19,542 bases of DNA, taken from the NCBI GenBank assembly GCA_017557715.1, contig JAFYYE010000022.1, positions 1-19,542 on the forward strand. The letters run 5' to 3'. Below the pieces are notes generated by a model, which was not told the origin of the DNA, searched no databases, and saw only the letters and a program-made list of their open reading frames with translations. Both the position numbers and the translations under genes were made by a program. Each line of letters opens with the position of its first letter. Position 1 is the first letter of the stretch. Origin of the DNA: Pseudobutyrivibrio sp. Its GTDB lineage: Bacteria > Bacillota > Clostridia > Lachnospirales > Lachnospiraceae. Of this stretch, positions 1 to 8,487 are shown piece after piece.

Positions 1-2726
1 ACTCTCCAGCTGGCTGACTTCCATGGATCAAAGCCCTTATCAGGAATTGTATTTACAGCAGTTCTCTTAGTGCCATTTGCTGACACACCTACAGAAAGCT
101 TGCCATGGTAAACTACAGGATTAGATGCTGCTGCGTATATCTGGCAGCTATACTCTCCATCATTTGCAGCAAAAACCTTATATGCAAGAGCTGGTGCATC
201 CTCTACTTTATCAAATCTAATATTCTGAGGATATGCCTTCATTCCACTTAAGGTACGTCCAAAATCCTTTATCTCTTTATATTTTGCAAGCTTTGAAGCT
301 TTGCTTTCTGCAAAATGAGCAGCTTCAATAGATATTGTTCCATTTGCTTCAAGGAAGCATTTTTCTTTTACATTTGATACATCAAGTGTACTAGCCTGAA
401 CCAAGATTTCTACCATTGGGATACTTGTACAATTCTCAGACTCATCTGCTACCACTTCTCCATTATCTACGTAAACACGAATCATAGCTTCTGGGTTGTT
501 ATCCCACTTATCCTTAAGGATTTTAACCTTAAAGTTCTTAGACACCTCAGTAGTCCCAGCATCATTCTTTTTAAGAGTTTCACCTGTAGAAACATCTATT
601 ATTTCTATCCAGTCTCCCTCCCAATCAATGTGGTACTCAAGAGTTCTAAGGCCTCCATTAGCAACTTCGAATTCACCAATACATTTTGATTCAAAGCAAA
701 GTGGCATATTAAGTACATGTCTGGTCCATCTATGTGCCCATGTATAATCAGTCTGGTCTGCAACACTCACAATAAGTCGAGAATCCTTTACAGGGTTAAC
801 GAAGTGGCTTAGTGGAAGCTGACACTGCTCGTCATTCCAATGAGTAAATCCAATATGGTAAACAGACTGCATGTGATTCCATTTTCCATTATTTCTTGTA
901 TGAAACTCTTCTGTAAGACTTCGCTCTCTTTCGATGGATTCTGTAATCAATTTTGCGTATTCATTAGCCTTAGTCTTATGCTGCTTAGCATAAAGCTCAT
1001 TTAAGCCGCTATAGATTTGCATCTTGTTGATTTCAGCAACTGCATTGACAGGATAATATACTTCTTGGAAAAAACACTCCTCTAAGTCAGTTCCTTTTAC
1101 CTTTTCATATAAATCATCCGCTTTATCAGTTGCTTCGTATATACGATTCAGAACACGGCGTGCCTCATTCTCATGAACTGGATGATAATGATTATGGTGA
1201 AGAGCCTCTGGTCTTCTTCTTCCATTCCATTTTGTGTACTCAGTTGCAAGCTCTGCTGCCTGTGCAGCTATATCGCCTGTGAAGCCAAGCTTATTGAAAA
1301 ACTGTAAGGTATACTCATCAGTCTTATTGATTGCTTTTGTTCCCCACTTATCAAAATCATAAGCCAAATCAATAAAATAGCTAAGTGGAAGCTCCTGATT
1401 TTTGATATCTCCTACATTAACAATCCATGCAGAACGAATACCATAGTCATAAGCCATAGTCATCTGCTCCCACACCTTTGTAAGTGGAGATGAATTTATC
1501 CAAAGATAAGAAACTGGCTCACCAAAATAATCGAAATGATAATACATTCCAAATCCACCTGGCTTCTTTCTAAGCTCCTCATCAGGAAGGGTACGTACAT
1601 TTGCAAAATTATCATCGCAAAGCATCATGATGTCATTATCAAGGACATCCCAATCCTTAAGTCCCTTTGTGTTCTCATCACCAAAATAGTAATCTTCCAC
1701 TTCTTTGTATATTGCTAAAAGCTGTGGATGCTCAGATGGCGCATACTTTGCGATAAGCTCCTTCTGCTTTGTAATTGCTTTCTTTAAAACATTAATATTA
1801 TCCTCAAGAGTGGCATCTTCTGGCATAAGATATGAATCGTTCTCTCCACGCATTCCGATTGTAATAAGATTTTCAAAATCCTTATTTCTGATAAGGCCAT
1901 CTTTCCAGAATTCTGTAATTCCTTCAGCATTTGAAAGGAAGCTCCAATCAGTTCCGTACTGTGGATTGTCACGTCTTAAAGTCTGGAACTCCTGCCCTGA
2001 ACGGCAACATGGCTCATGATGTGAAGCGCCCATGATTACACCCATCTCATTAGCAAGCTGAGCATTTTCAATGTGATCTAAAGAAAAATCAGAACGCCAC
2101 ATTGCAGGCCATAGATAATTTCCCTTAAGTCTAAGAAGTAGCTCAAAAATCTTCTCATATAATTCTGGACATGGTCTGATACTTCCAAACTTTTCCCTTG
2201 CCCAGTTACCAAAGCATGGCTGCTCATCATTAATAAAAAAGCCTCTATATCTTACAGAAGGTTCCTTCGAAACCTTACAGATGCTTTCGTCAAATACTAC
2301 CTGGCTTAATCTTTTAACCTTTGCATCAGCCCAGTAGTACCATGGGGATACACCCATTTTTTCCGAAAGGTTAAACATTCCATAGATAGCTCCACGCTTA
2401 TCACTACCAATAATTGCAAGGATTTTCTGGCAGGGATTAATAACCTCCTCTAGAAGGTAAATGCCGTAAACTTCTCTTTTCCCCTTAATCTTTGAAAGGT
2501 CGATGTGACCTGCAAGCTTTTCTGTTACAGTCTTACTCTCACAAACTCCCACATATATAACATACTCATCATTTGGAAGCTCTTTTAAAACCTTAGGAGT
2601 AACGCCGGTAACTCTTTTGATATCATTTGCAAATATACCAGTCATTTTCTCTAGTCCAAATACCCCATTATCCTCCAAAAGGATAGGTGCGGCTTTTCCA
2701 TTTTTGAATAATTCAAATTGTGCCAT
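1..2726 (-). CDS. GH115 family alpha-glucuronidase, 3' end cut by window
   Basis: This gene probably encodes an alpha-glucuronidase that removes (4-O-methyl)-glucuronic acid side groups from xylan or xylo-oligosaccharides. I read it by translating segments of the minus strand. The frame is open from the ATG at 2726 to base 1, about 908 codons, and spot checks near 2600, 1450, 640 and 30 stay in one frame. Family hallmarks seen are VRYRGFFINDEQP, a LKGNYLWPAMW segment, IGMRGENDS, and the stretch SAWIVNVGDIKNQELPL. The tail (NGGLRTLEYHIDWEGDW and the region after it) fits the GH115 C-terminal beta domain. Family members are usually 900-1000 residues, so only a short tail should be missing. The start MAQFELFKNG has no signal peptide, which suggests a cytoplasmic enzyme acting on imported oligosaccharides. 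AGGAG lies 7 bases before the ATG. The substrate is inferred from the family. Confidence 0.93.
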   Translation of the reverse strand, partial: MAQFELFKNGKAAPILLEDNGVFGLEKMTGIFANDIKRVTGVTPKVLKELPNDEYVIYVGVCESKTVTEKLAGHIDLSKIKGKREVYGIYLLEEVINPCQKILAIIGSDKRGAIYGMFNLSEKMGVSPWYYWADAKVKRLSQVVFDESICKVSKEPSVRYRGFFINDEQPCFGNWAREKFGSIRPCPELYEKIFELLLRLKGNYLWPAMWRSDFSLDHIENAQLANEMGVIMGASHHEPCCRSGQEFQTLRRDNPQYGTDWSFLSNAEGITEFWKDGLIRNKDFENLITIGMRGENDSYLMPEDATLEDNINVLKKAITKQKELIAKYAPSEHPQLLAIYKEVEDYYFGDENTKGLKDWDVLDNDIMMLCDDNFANVRTLPDEELRKKPGGFGMYYHFDYFGEPVSYLWINSSPLTKVWEQMTMAYDYGIRSAWIVNVGDIKNQELPLSYFIDLAYDFDKWGTKAINKTDEYTLQFFNKLGFTGDIAAQAAELATEYTKWNGRRRPEALHHNHYHPVHENEARRVLNRIYEATDKADDLYEKVKGTDLEECFFQEVYYPVNAVAEINKMQIYSGLNELYAKQHKTKANEYAKLITESIERERSLTEEFHTRNNGKWNHMQSVYHIGFTHWNDEQCQLPLSHFVNPVKDSRLIVSVADQTDYTWAHRWTRHVLNMPLCFESKCIGEFEVANGGLRTLEYHIDWEGDWIEIIDVSTGETLKKNDAGTTEVSKNFKVKILKDKWDNNPEAMIRVYVDNGEVVADESENCTSIPMVEILVQASTLDVSNVKEKCFLEANGTISIEAAHFAESKASKLAKYKEIKDFGRTLSGMKAYPQNIRFDKVEDAPALAYKVFAANDGEYSCQIYAAASNPVVYHGKLSVGVSANGTKRTAVNTIPDKGFDPWKSASWR

Positions 2727-2750
2727 GATTCTTCTCCTGTCTCAAACTTG

Positions 2751-2767
2751 TATACTAGTATAGCACA
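2751..2767 (-). promoter_or_regulatory. Extended -10 promoter with overlapping 12-bp palindrome (GH115 gene)
   Basis: On the minus strand the sequence reads TGTGCTATACTAGTATAC. It contains an extended -10 element, TGCTATACT, about 30 bases before the GH115 start codon. No good -35 element is visible at 16-18 bases. The -10 sequence is one half of a perfect 12-bp palindrome, TATACTAGTATA (2751-2762), which would cover the -10 and the transcription start. A palindrome here is a natural repressor site. GntR-type regulators of uronate and sugar genes often use GTATAC-like cores, but assigning one to this site is inference. Confidence 0.5.
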
Positions 2768-2800
2768 CTGATTTTTATAATAAAATACTCATATTGTTAT

Positions 2801-2846
2801 TATAAAAAAATAAGAGGTGATGGAAGGTCAAATCCATCACCTCTTA
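2801..2846 (-). terminator. Intrinsic terminator of the chemoreceptor gene
   Basis: A perfect 14-bp stem (arms 2811-2824 and 2833-2846, loop of 8) begins about 20 bases after the chemoreceptor stop codon. On the minus strand it is followed by seven Ts (2810-2804). It separates the chemoreceptor from the GH115 gene, which has its own promoter further on. Confidence 0.93.
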
Positions 2847-2866
2847 ACTGACTTTTTTTATTCTAT

Positions 2867-4936
2867 TTATTCTTCTATATCTTCCACAGATTGGCTTTCT
2901 TCAATTGTGAATCGAACCAAATTACTATTGATGATATCAACAGCATCTGAAACACTTGTTGCGGCTTGAGCAACAGTCTCGCTGGATGCAGCAACATCCT
3001 TTGATGTCTCTGTAACCTTCTCTACGCTGTTTGCAATCTCCTGCGTAGATGCTGACTGTTCTTCTGAAACAGAAGCCATATTAGTTGCAACATCATTAAC
3101 AACTCTCATCTGGTCAGCCATCTGATTAAGTGTACCAGTTGCAGAATTTAACTCGTCAGTAATCTGGCGGAAGGTTTCGGCTGCCTGATTAACTGTCTCT
3201 GCACTATTATTAATAAGCTCAGTGTTTGCAGCAGATTTATCAGAAAGGTCTTTTACTCTGTCAGACATCTGGCGGATAATATCTGCAATCTGATTTGTAG
3301 CATCAGCAGAATTTTGAGCCAATGCACCAATCTCAGTTGCAACTACTGCGAATCCCTTTCCAGCCTCACCTGCTCTTGCAGCTTCAATTGAAGCATTCAG
3401 TGAAAGTAAGTTTGTCTGAGATGAGATAGAGTTAATCAAATCAACAATCTGAGTGATTTCTTGTGCTGCATCATCAACACTTGAAACTGCCTCTGCCATT
3501 TCATGCATAGACTCTACAATATGATCCATGCCTTCTGATACAGTATTCATATCCTTCTGACCTATGCCCGCCTTTTCAACAAGGTCATTCATAGTAGCCT
3601 CAATCTGCTCCTCATCAGAAGTAACATCTGCAATAGTCTGAGCAAGTGTGGTAGCATTTTCAGCAACTTCATTAACTGCATGAGCCATATCTTCTATATT
3701 GCTCTTAATCTGATTCATCGATGCAGACTGGTCGTTTGCTGCCGTCTCCAAACTTTCAGCTGTATCTTTAGAATTCTGTGCTTCGCCAATAAGCTGCGCA
3801 GAAACATTTTTAATTTCTCTAAGGCTATCTCTCATACCAGTGACAAAATCACCCATAGCAGCACTCATAAATGCAATTTCGTCATTACCCTTAGATTGAA
3901 TATCAACTGTAAAGTCACCGCTTGAAATTTTCTCAATGTTACCTGTAAGTGATGTAACAGGCTTCTTAATCATATTTGTAAGAACATTAGTAGTAATAAT
4001 AAGAACTAATACTACTGCAACTACTGTAAATATAATGAGAACATTGATTACTCTATACATATCCATCAATGCTTCTTTCAGCTTAACATAAGTAATTATC
4101 TTCCAATCGGTACCACTTACTGTTGATGAAACCATGTAGTAATCAACTCCACCACAATTAACTATCTGAACTATATTATCTTCTGCTGTAAGGAAATCTG
4201 CAAGACCTGAAATGAAAGTATTGTCAGTAACATCTGCTATAGCAGTACCACATAAGCTAGGATCGTCCTTGTAAGTAAGGATTAATCCGCTGGTAGATGT
4301 TACCATCATTGATCCACCAGTATCATAAAGAGTGATTTCATTCAAGGTTTCCTGTGCTTTAGCTAACATCAAATCTGCAGCGAAACAACCCTCTCTACCA
4401 TCCTGAAGGTGAACATGTCTAATAACTGTAGCACACAAATCACCAGTAACCTCATCGAAATATGGGTCATTGTAATAATAGAACCAAGTGTTATCATATC
4501 CAAGAGCCTGCTTATACCAGGCTTTTTCAGTTATTCCTTCCATGGTGAACCCTGGTTCTGCTGGATAAAAGAACGAACTATCATTAAGTGCTAGATATGC
4601 ACCAGTTGGAATCATATCATATCTTCCTACTGTCATGGTAAGATATGCCATAACTTGCTGATTATCCACAAATGGGAGCTTTTCTACTGAATCAGCTATA
4701 CCATTTAAATAATAAAATGTTGAATGAAGCTCTCTATTAATAGTACCCGCATCAGCTATACATTCATTAGTCAAAGATGTATGTATCAGGCCCCTAACCA
4801 TCTTATATTCAAGTCCTAGTACTAGTCCCTCTGCCACAAGAATGCTCACTACAAGAATAATGGCAAACATTGTGGTTACTTTTCTACTTATTGCCTTTGG
4901 TGCCTTACTTGAATTATCTGATTTTGTTTTGCCCAT
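2867..4936 (-). CDS. Methyl-accepting chemotaxis protein with dCache-type sensor
   Basis: This is a transmembrane chemoreceptor that would pass an extracellular ligand signal to CheA/CheW. From the ATG the layout is: basic N-terminus; first membrane helix about 22-42; periplasmic-type sensor about 45-285 resembling double Cache (dCache_1), with [10 protein letters not shown] and [11 protein letters not shown]; second membrane helix about 297-320; HAMP about 320-375; and a long helical signalling domain about 390-680. Its tip (near 500-535) carries the hallmark [19 protein letters not shown]. No CheR-docking pentapeptide ends the protein; the last residues are SVEDIEE. Start choice: AGGAGG lies 12 bases before this ATG but only 3 before an upstream in-frame GTG at 4945. 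I prefer the ATG, giving 689 residues; the GTG would add three. The gene is monocistronic, with terminators on both sides. In the amino-acid-binding dCache motif an Arg precedes WY after one residue; here it is Lys, so the ligand is uncertain. Confidence 0.95.
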   Translation of the reverse strand: MGKTKSDNSSKAPKAISRKVTTMFAIILVVSILVAEGLVLGLEYKMVRGLIHTSLTNECIADAGTINRELHSTFYYLNGIADSVEKLPFVDNQQVMAYLTMTVGRYDMIPTGAYLALNDSSFFYPAEPGFTMEGITEKAWYKQALGYDNTWFYYYNDPYFDEVTGDLCATVIRHVHLQDGREGCFAADLMLAKAQETLNEITLYDTGGSMMVTSTSGLILTYKDDPSLCGTAIADVTDNTFISGLADFLTAEDNIVQIVNCGGVDYYMVSSTVSGTDWKIITYVKLKEALMDMYRVINVLIIFTVVAVVLVLIITTNVLTNMIKKPVTSLTGNIEKISSGDFTVDIQSKGNDEIAFMSAAMGDFVTGMRDSLREIKNVSAQLIGEAQNSKDTAESLETAANDQSASMNQIKSNIEDMAHAVNEVAENATTLAQTIADVTSDEEQIEATMNDLVEKAGIGQKDMNTVSEGMDHIVESMHEMAEAVSSVDDAAQEITQIVDLINSISSQTNLLSLNASIEAARAGEAGKGFAVVATEIGALAQNSADATNQIADIIRQMSDRVKDLSDKSAANTELINNSAETVNQAAETFRQITDELNSATGTLNQMADQMRVVNDVATNMASVSEEQSASTQEIANSVEKVTETSKDVAASSETVAQAATSVSDAVDIINSNLVRFTIEESQSVEDIEE

Positions 4937-5046
4937 ATTTATCACTGACCTCCTACTTCTATACAGTCAAGTCATAAAAGACCACACTTTTATGTAACTA
5001 TACATCCATATAATGAAAAATTCGTGAAGTAAAAAAGATTTTTTGT

Positions 5047-5084
5047 TAAAAAAATAGACTAACCCCAAAGTGAGCTAGTCTATT
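5047..5084 (-). terminator. Intrinsic terminator after the deaminase-fusion gene
   Basis: Arms AATAGACTA (5053-5061) and TAGTCTATT (5076-5084) form a 9-bp stem that can extend inward with wobble pairs. On the minus strand a run of seven Ts (5054-5048) follows. It lies just after the stop codon of the 820-residue gene, so it ends the RNA methyltransferase-deaminase transcript. Confidence 0.9.
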
Positions 5085-5088
5085 GTAA

Positions 5089-7551
5089 TTATTTACTGTT
5101 GATTTTTTCACTTAAGTCTTTTATCAGCTTAATAAGCCTCTGCTCATTATCAAAAGAATAGACGTATCCATGAAGGGATTTCGCTTTCTGCATTAGTATC
5201 TTTGAATTAGCCCAAACAAAAATAGCTGATTTACCCTTTCCATTCTTGGCTTCCTGAATAAGATTTGTAGCAGCGCTGTTTCCATCAAAAGCTACCACCA
5301 TGGATGGGCGGCGCTCAAAAATCTCGTAATTAAAACTCTTATAGATTCCCATTCCCTGGGCTTCAGTAGATACTCTAACCTTCACATCTGCTTTCTTGAT
5401 TTTATCAGCTTCGGATTTAGTAATAACAGCTGGGACAAATGAATAAATTCTAAAACCTTTTTCATTATGTTCTAGCAGATATTTCTCGTAGCCTGCCAGC
5501 TTATGACCTATAACGAAACATACCTCATCAGGATTTAATAATTCCATCAGTTCATCTATCTGTTTTGTGGCATTAGCACTGATTTTTGTAGAACGACTCT
5601 CAGTGTTAAAGCTCCCTCCTAAAAGAACTACTGGAAATCTGTCCCAAGTAATTTCAGAAATCTGCTCTTTTAACTCTGTGTTAGCATCCAGTTTGATTTC
5701 ACCCTTTATCTTCTTTCCAGCAATTTTTACTGTCTGCATTTTTTCAAGCAGAACCTCTTCTAAATCCCTATCTCCAAGCATTGCTGTAAAGGCTGCCTTC
5801 TTATCTGAATAAGCCTTCTGACTTTCTTCAATAATAGCTGACTCAGCATCTTTCATAAGTTGAAGTTCAGCATCAGAAAGGCCAAGCATCTTTTCAAGTG
5901 AAAGCTCCTCTTCGATAGCATCGGTTCCATAAAGAGCAGCACCATCTGTTCCTTGAACACATCTGATTCCCTGCTTTAAATACTGCTTCAAAGGATGCTT
6001 CTCCAATGAGTTTAGGTTATTCAAACGTACATTACTTGATATCTGGAATTCAAGAACTACATTATTTTCTTTTAACTGCTTAAGTGTTTCTCTTCCCTTT
6101 TTGCTTGTTGGACTATAGGTGTATAGACCGTGACCTAATCGCATTTTAGGCATAGGCTGTCCTGGAGCCAAAGATTCCTTAACGCAAGCAATGGAATGAG
6201 CAATATTATCCTTTTGGCTATCATTCTCTCCCGCGTGAACTCGAATAACAAAGCTTGGGTCAGCTTTTGCAATCTTTACGATTTCCTTGAAAGCAGGCTT
6301 TAAGGTAATAATGTCATTTATTTCCTCACCTACAAAATCACAGCCTGCTACGTATGGATCAAGTGCTGTAGCCTTAAGCACTTCGATATTTTGCTCCAAA
6401 TAGTTTTCCGGAGTAACAGCATCCTTAATAATTGTAAGTGGAATTCGGCGCATTGCCGCAAGGAAACGAATCATAACTCCTGTTTCTTGATAAATGCTTG
6501 GCATTACAGCATGAACCTGCCTAAGCATTTCAAGTGATTCATATTTCTTTACTAGAGTCGTATCACTAATTTCTGCATAATAAATTCCCTGACACTTGTA
6601 GCTTCTAGCTATCCACAAAAGCTTATCTTGGAAAATAGTATTATTGCAATATACAGGATTTTCCTTATCTTTAAGCATCTGAAGAAGCGCTTGCTTAACA
6701 TCCTCATCAGGTACCATCTCTACTTTATTTGAAAGATTGATTTTTGTCTCATGCTCCACGCCTTTACAGAATACATATCTGTAAAGATAGACTTTTTCCA
6801 AATTCGTAAATACGGCCTGTCCGTCTTTAATAACAGCAAGTGAACCACGTATTTTTACAATATTTTCTTCAGCATTATCTAAGTTGTTAAGAATTAAATC
6901 TGCAAAATTAATAAAGGTATTATCATTAATTCTTCTGTCAAGATATTTCCCTTGGAGACCAGATGAAACAAACTGTCTAGCAACTTTTTCTCTCTGCTCG
7001 TTAACTTTGGTCCACTGAGAATCAGTAAGCTTTAATTCAAGCTTTTTTACGTAATACAATGGATATCTAATCTGATGAGCAATTCCAAGTGCAATAAGCA
7101 CATCACCTGTAAGATTTCCGTTCATATGAGTGTGTAAATCTGCTCTAAATTTCAACTCTCTACGTATATACGTTTTAAAAATTGTCTTTCCTACTGGCAG
7201 ATTAAAATCCTTTGTCTGACTCATAAGGGTCTTTGCAATGGCAGGAATTGTAGCCTTTAATTCTACTCTTCCATCAGTATATATAGATGCCACCTCCGTA
7301 TTGTGAAGATAGAAAATATAGCTTTCTTTATTGCTTCCATCTATAAAGCATGGAATCTCACCTTTTATAACTAACATTTCATCTTCGTCTTTTGTCAAAG
7401 ACAAGTCGCAAATCTTTGCAATATTTCTAATTAAATTTCCCGTACCATGATTTGGAGTCTTAAGCTCATAGAGCATCTTATCCAAATCCTTGTAAAGATT
7501 AACAATGATATCCTTTTCTTTATCTAAGAAAAAGCAGGTGAAATAAGTCAT
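5089..7551 (-). CDS. Large adenosine-deaminase-like protein with C-terminal SLOG-like domain
   Basis: 820 residues, against about 330-350 for a housekeeping adenosine deaminase. Residues 1-130 match nothing I recognise. The deaminase-type TIM-barrel runs about 135-560. Its metal ligands are present: H140 and H142 (DLHTHMNG), H439 with catalytic E442 (VHAGEN), H474 (RLGHGLYT) and D536 (GTDGAALYG). The Asp that normally follows D536 (TDDP motif) is Gly537, so substrate preference may differ. About 100 extra residues lie between the HxH and HAGE motifs. Residues about 638-785 look like a Rossmann-type SLOG/DprA-like domain, with VVLLGGSFN, then VCFVIGHKLAGYEKYL, then MVVAFDGNSAATNLIQEAK. SLOG domains are thought to bind or process nucleotide-derived ligands. 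The start has AGAGG 9 bases upstream and lies 21 bases after the RNA methyltransferase stop, so the two are probably co-transcribed. Hydrolytic deamination of a purine nucleoside or nucleotide is inferred; the substrate is unknown. The deaminase fold is well supported, the SLOG call less so. Confidence 0.85.
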   Translation of the reverse strand: MTYFTCFFLDKEKDIIVNLYKDLDKMLYELKTPNHGTGNLIRNIAKICDLSLTKDEDEMLVIKGEIPCFIDGSNKESYIFYLHNTEVASIYTDGRVELKATIPAIAKTLMSQTKDFNLPVGKTIFKTYIRRELKFRADLHTHMNGNLTGDVLIALGIAHQIRYPLYYVKKLELKLTDSQWTKVNEQREKVARQFVSSGLQGKYLDRRINDNTFINFADLILNNLDNAEENIVKIRGSLAVIKDGQAVFTNLEKVYLYRYVFCKGVEHETKINLSNKVEMVPDEDVKQALLQMLKDKENPVYCNNTIFQDKLLWIARSYKCQGIYYAEISDTTLVKKYESLEMLRQVHAVMPSIYQETGVMIRFLAAMRRIPLTIIKDAVTPENYLEQNIEVLKATALDPYVAGCDFVGEEINDIITLKPAFKEIVKIAKADPSFVIRVHAGENDSQKDNIAHSIACVKESLAPGQPMPKMRLGHGLYTYSPTSKKGRETLKQLKENNVVLEFQISSNVRLNNLNSLEKHPLKQYLKQGIRCVQGTDGAALYGTDAIEEELSLEKMLGLSDAELQLMKDAESAIIEESQKAYSDKKAAFTAMLGDRDLEEVLLEKMQTVKIAGKKIKGEIKLDANTELKEQISEITWDRFPVVLLGGSFNTESRSTKISANATKQIDELMELLNPDEVCFVIGHKLAGYEKYLLEHNEKGFRIYSFVPAVITKSEADKIKKADVKVRVSTEAQGMGIYKSFNYEIFERRPSMVVAFDGNSAATNLIQEAKNGKGKSAIFVWANSKILMQKAKSLHGYVYSFDNEQRLIKLIKDLSEKINSK

Positions 7552-7572
7552 ATCTATATACCTCTGTCTCTT

Positions 7573-8391
7573 TTATTTTTTGCTACACAACTCCCAGAAC
7601 GTAACAGCACTTGCAGCTGCAACATTAAGAGAATCCACTTCGTTATACATTGGAATGATTGTAACATAGTCTGATTTAGAAATTGTGTCGTCTTTAATTC
7701 CTGTACTTTCTGTACCAAAAATAATTGCAAGCTTATCATGCTGCTTTATTTCCGGTGCTGAAAGAGGTATGGCATTATCCTTTAACGCCATCGACACCAC
7801 AGTAAATCCTGCCTGATGAAGAGTCTCTACATAATCAGAATCCTTTAAAAAGTAAGTCCATGGAACCTGAAATACTGTTCCCATTGAAACTCTTGCTGCT
7901 CTTCTATAAAAAGGATCAGCGCTTGGATGGGTAAGAAACACAGCTTCCACTCCAAGGGCTGCTGCACTCCTAAAGATTGCCCCCACATTTGTAGGATTCA
8001 TAACGTCTTCCAAAATTGCAACTCTGCTCACCTTACCCAAAAGCTCTGCCGGCTCTGGAAGTGTAGGCCTTCTACAAGCTGCCAAAACGCCTCGGGTTAA
8101 ATTAAATCCAGTTATATTGTTAATTACATTTAATGGTGCGTTAAATATTTTTACACTATCGTCAATATTTTCAAAGAGTTTTTGCACAACTTCTGTTTCG
8201 AATGCCTTTTCTTCCACCAAAAAAGCTAATGCCTCAGCTCCTCTATCCAGTGCTCTCTTTATTACCTCTGGTGTCTCTGCAATAAACACACCACCCTTTG
8301 GCTCGAAATAATGATAGAGCTGCGCCTCATTGTATTTGGTAAACAGCTCTACTCTTTCATCATTTATATCATCAATAGTAATTACTTCCAT
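7573..8391 (-). CDS. SpoU/TrmH family RNA 2'-O-methyltransferase
   Basis: 272 residues. This SAM-dependent enzyme most likely methylates a ribose 2'-OH in rRNA or tRNA. The C-terminal SPOUT (trefoil-knot) domain shows all three family motifs: NPTNVGAIFRSA (132-143), IIFGTESTGI (223-232) and IPMYNEVDSLNVAAA (246-260). The first 100 or so residues form the small substrate-binding domain seen in TrmH/RlmB-like proteins, and the overall length fits that group. The exact nucleotide modified cannot be read from sequence, so I give no gene symbol. AAGGAA lies 8 bases before the ATG. It is transcribed divergently from the EamA permease and sits directly upstream of the deaminase-SLOG gene, with only 21 bases between them and no terminator. 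Confidence 0.93.
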   Translation of the reverse strand: MEVITIDDINDERVELFTKYNEAQLYHYFEPKGGVFIAETPEVIKRALDRGAEALAFLVEEKAFETEVVQKLFENIDDSVKIFNAPLNVINNITGFNLTRGVLAACRRPTLPEPAELLGKVSRVAILEDVMNPTNVGAIFRSAAALGVEAVFLTHPSADPFYRRAARVSMGTVFQVPWTYFLKDSDYVETLHQAGFTVVSMALKDNAIPLSAPEIKQHDKLAIIFGTESTGIKDDTISKSDYVTIIPMYNEVDSLNVAAASAVTFWELCSKK

Positions 8392-8424
8392 CTTATGGTT
8401 TCCTTTTTCTTAGTACAGTGCTAG

Positions 8425-8454
8425 AATCGTTGTTATATTTTTATTTTAACGATT
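8425..8454. repeat. Inverted repeat between two divergent promoters (possible operator)
   Basis: AATCGTT (8425-8431) and AACGATT (8448-8454) are perfect inverted 7-mers separated by 16 bases, so their centres are 23 bases (about two helical turns) apart. The right arm overlaps the predicted -10 elements in both directions. This is a plausible binding site for a dimeric regulator, but seven-base repeats in AT-rich DNA also arise by chance. Confidence 0.35.
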
Positions 8455-8459
8455 ATAAC
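8430..8459 (+). promoter_or_regulatory. Predicted promoter of the EamA permease
   Basis: TTGTTA (8430-8435) and TATAAC (8454-8459) are spaced 18 bases apart, about 30 bases before the permease start codon. This is a reasonable vegetative promoter by consensus. The region is AT-rich, so the call is moderate. Confidence 0.45.
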
Positions 8460-8479
8460 TTATATATGAAAGGCGTGAA
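8452..8479 (-). promoter_or_regulatory. Predicted promoter of the RNA methyltransferase-deaminase pair
   Basis: On the minus strand TTCACG (8479-8474) is followed after 16 bases by a perfect TATAAT (8457-8452). It would start a transcript near 8445, with a leader of about 50 bases before the methyltransferase ATG. Its -10 overlaps the -10 of the opposing permease promoter, so the two polymerases should compete. Confidence 0.5.
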
Positions 8480-8487
8480 GTATTTTT

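Noticed and set aside
5089..8391. A RADAR (RdrA-RdrB) defence locus
   Set aside because: The deaminase is large like RdrB, but no AAA-type ATPase partner is adjacent; the neighbours are an RNA methyltransferase and a chemoreceptor.
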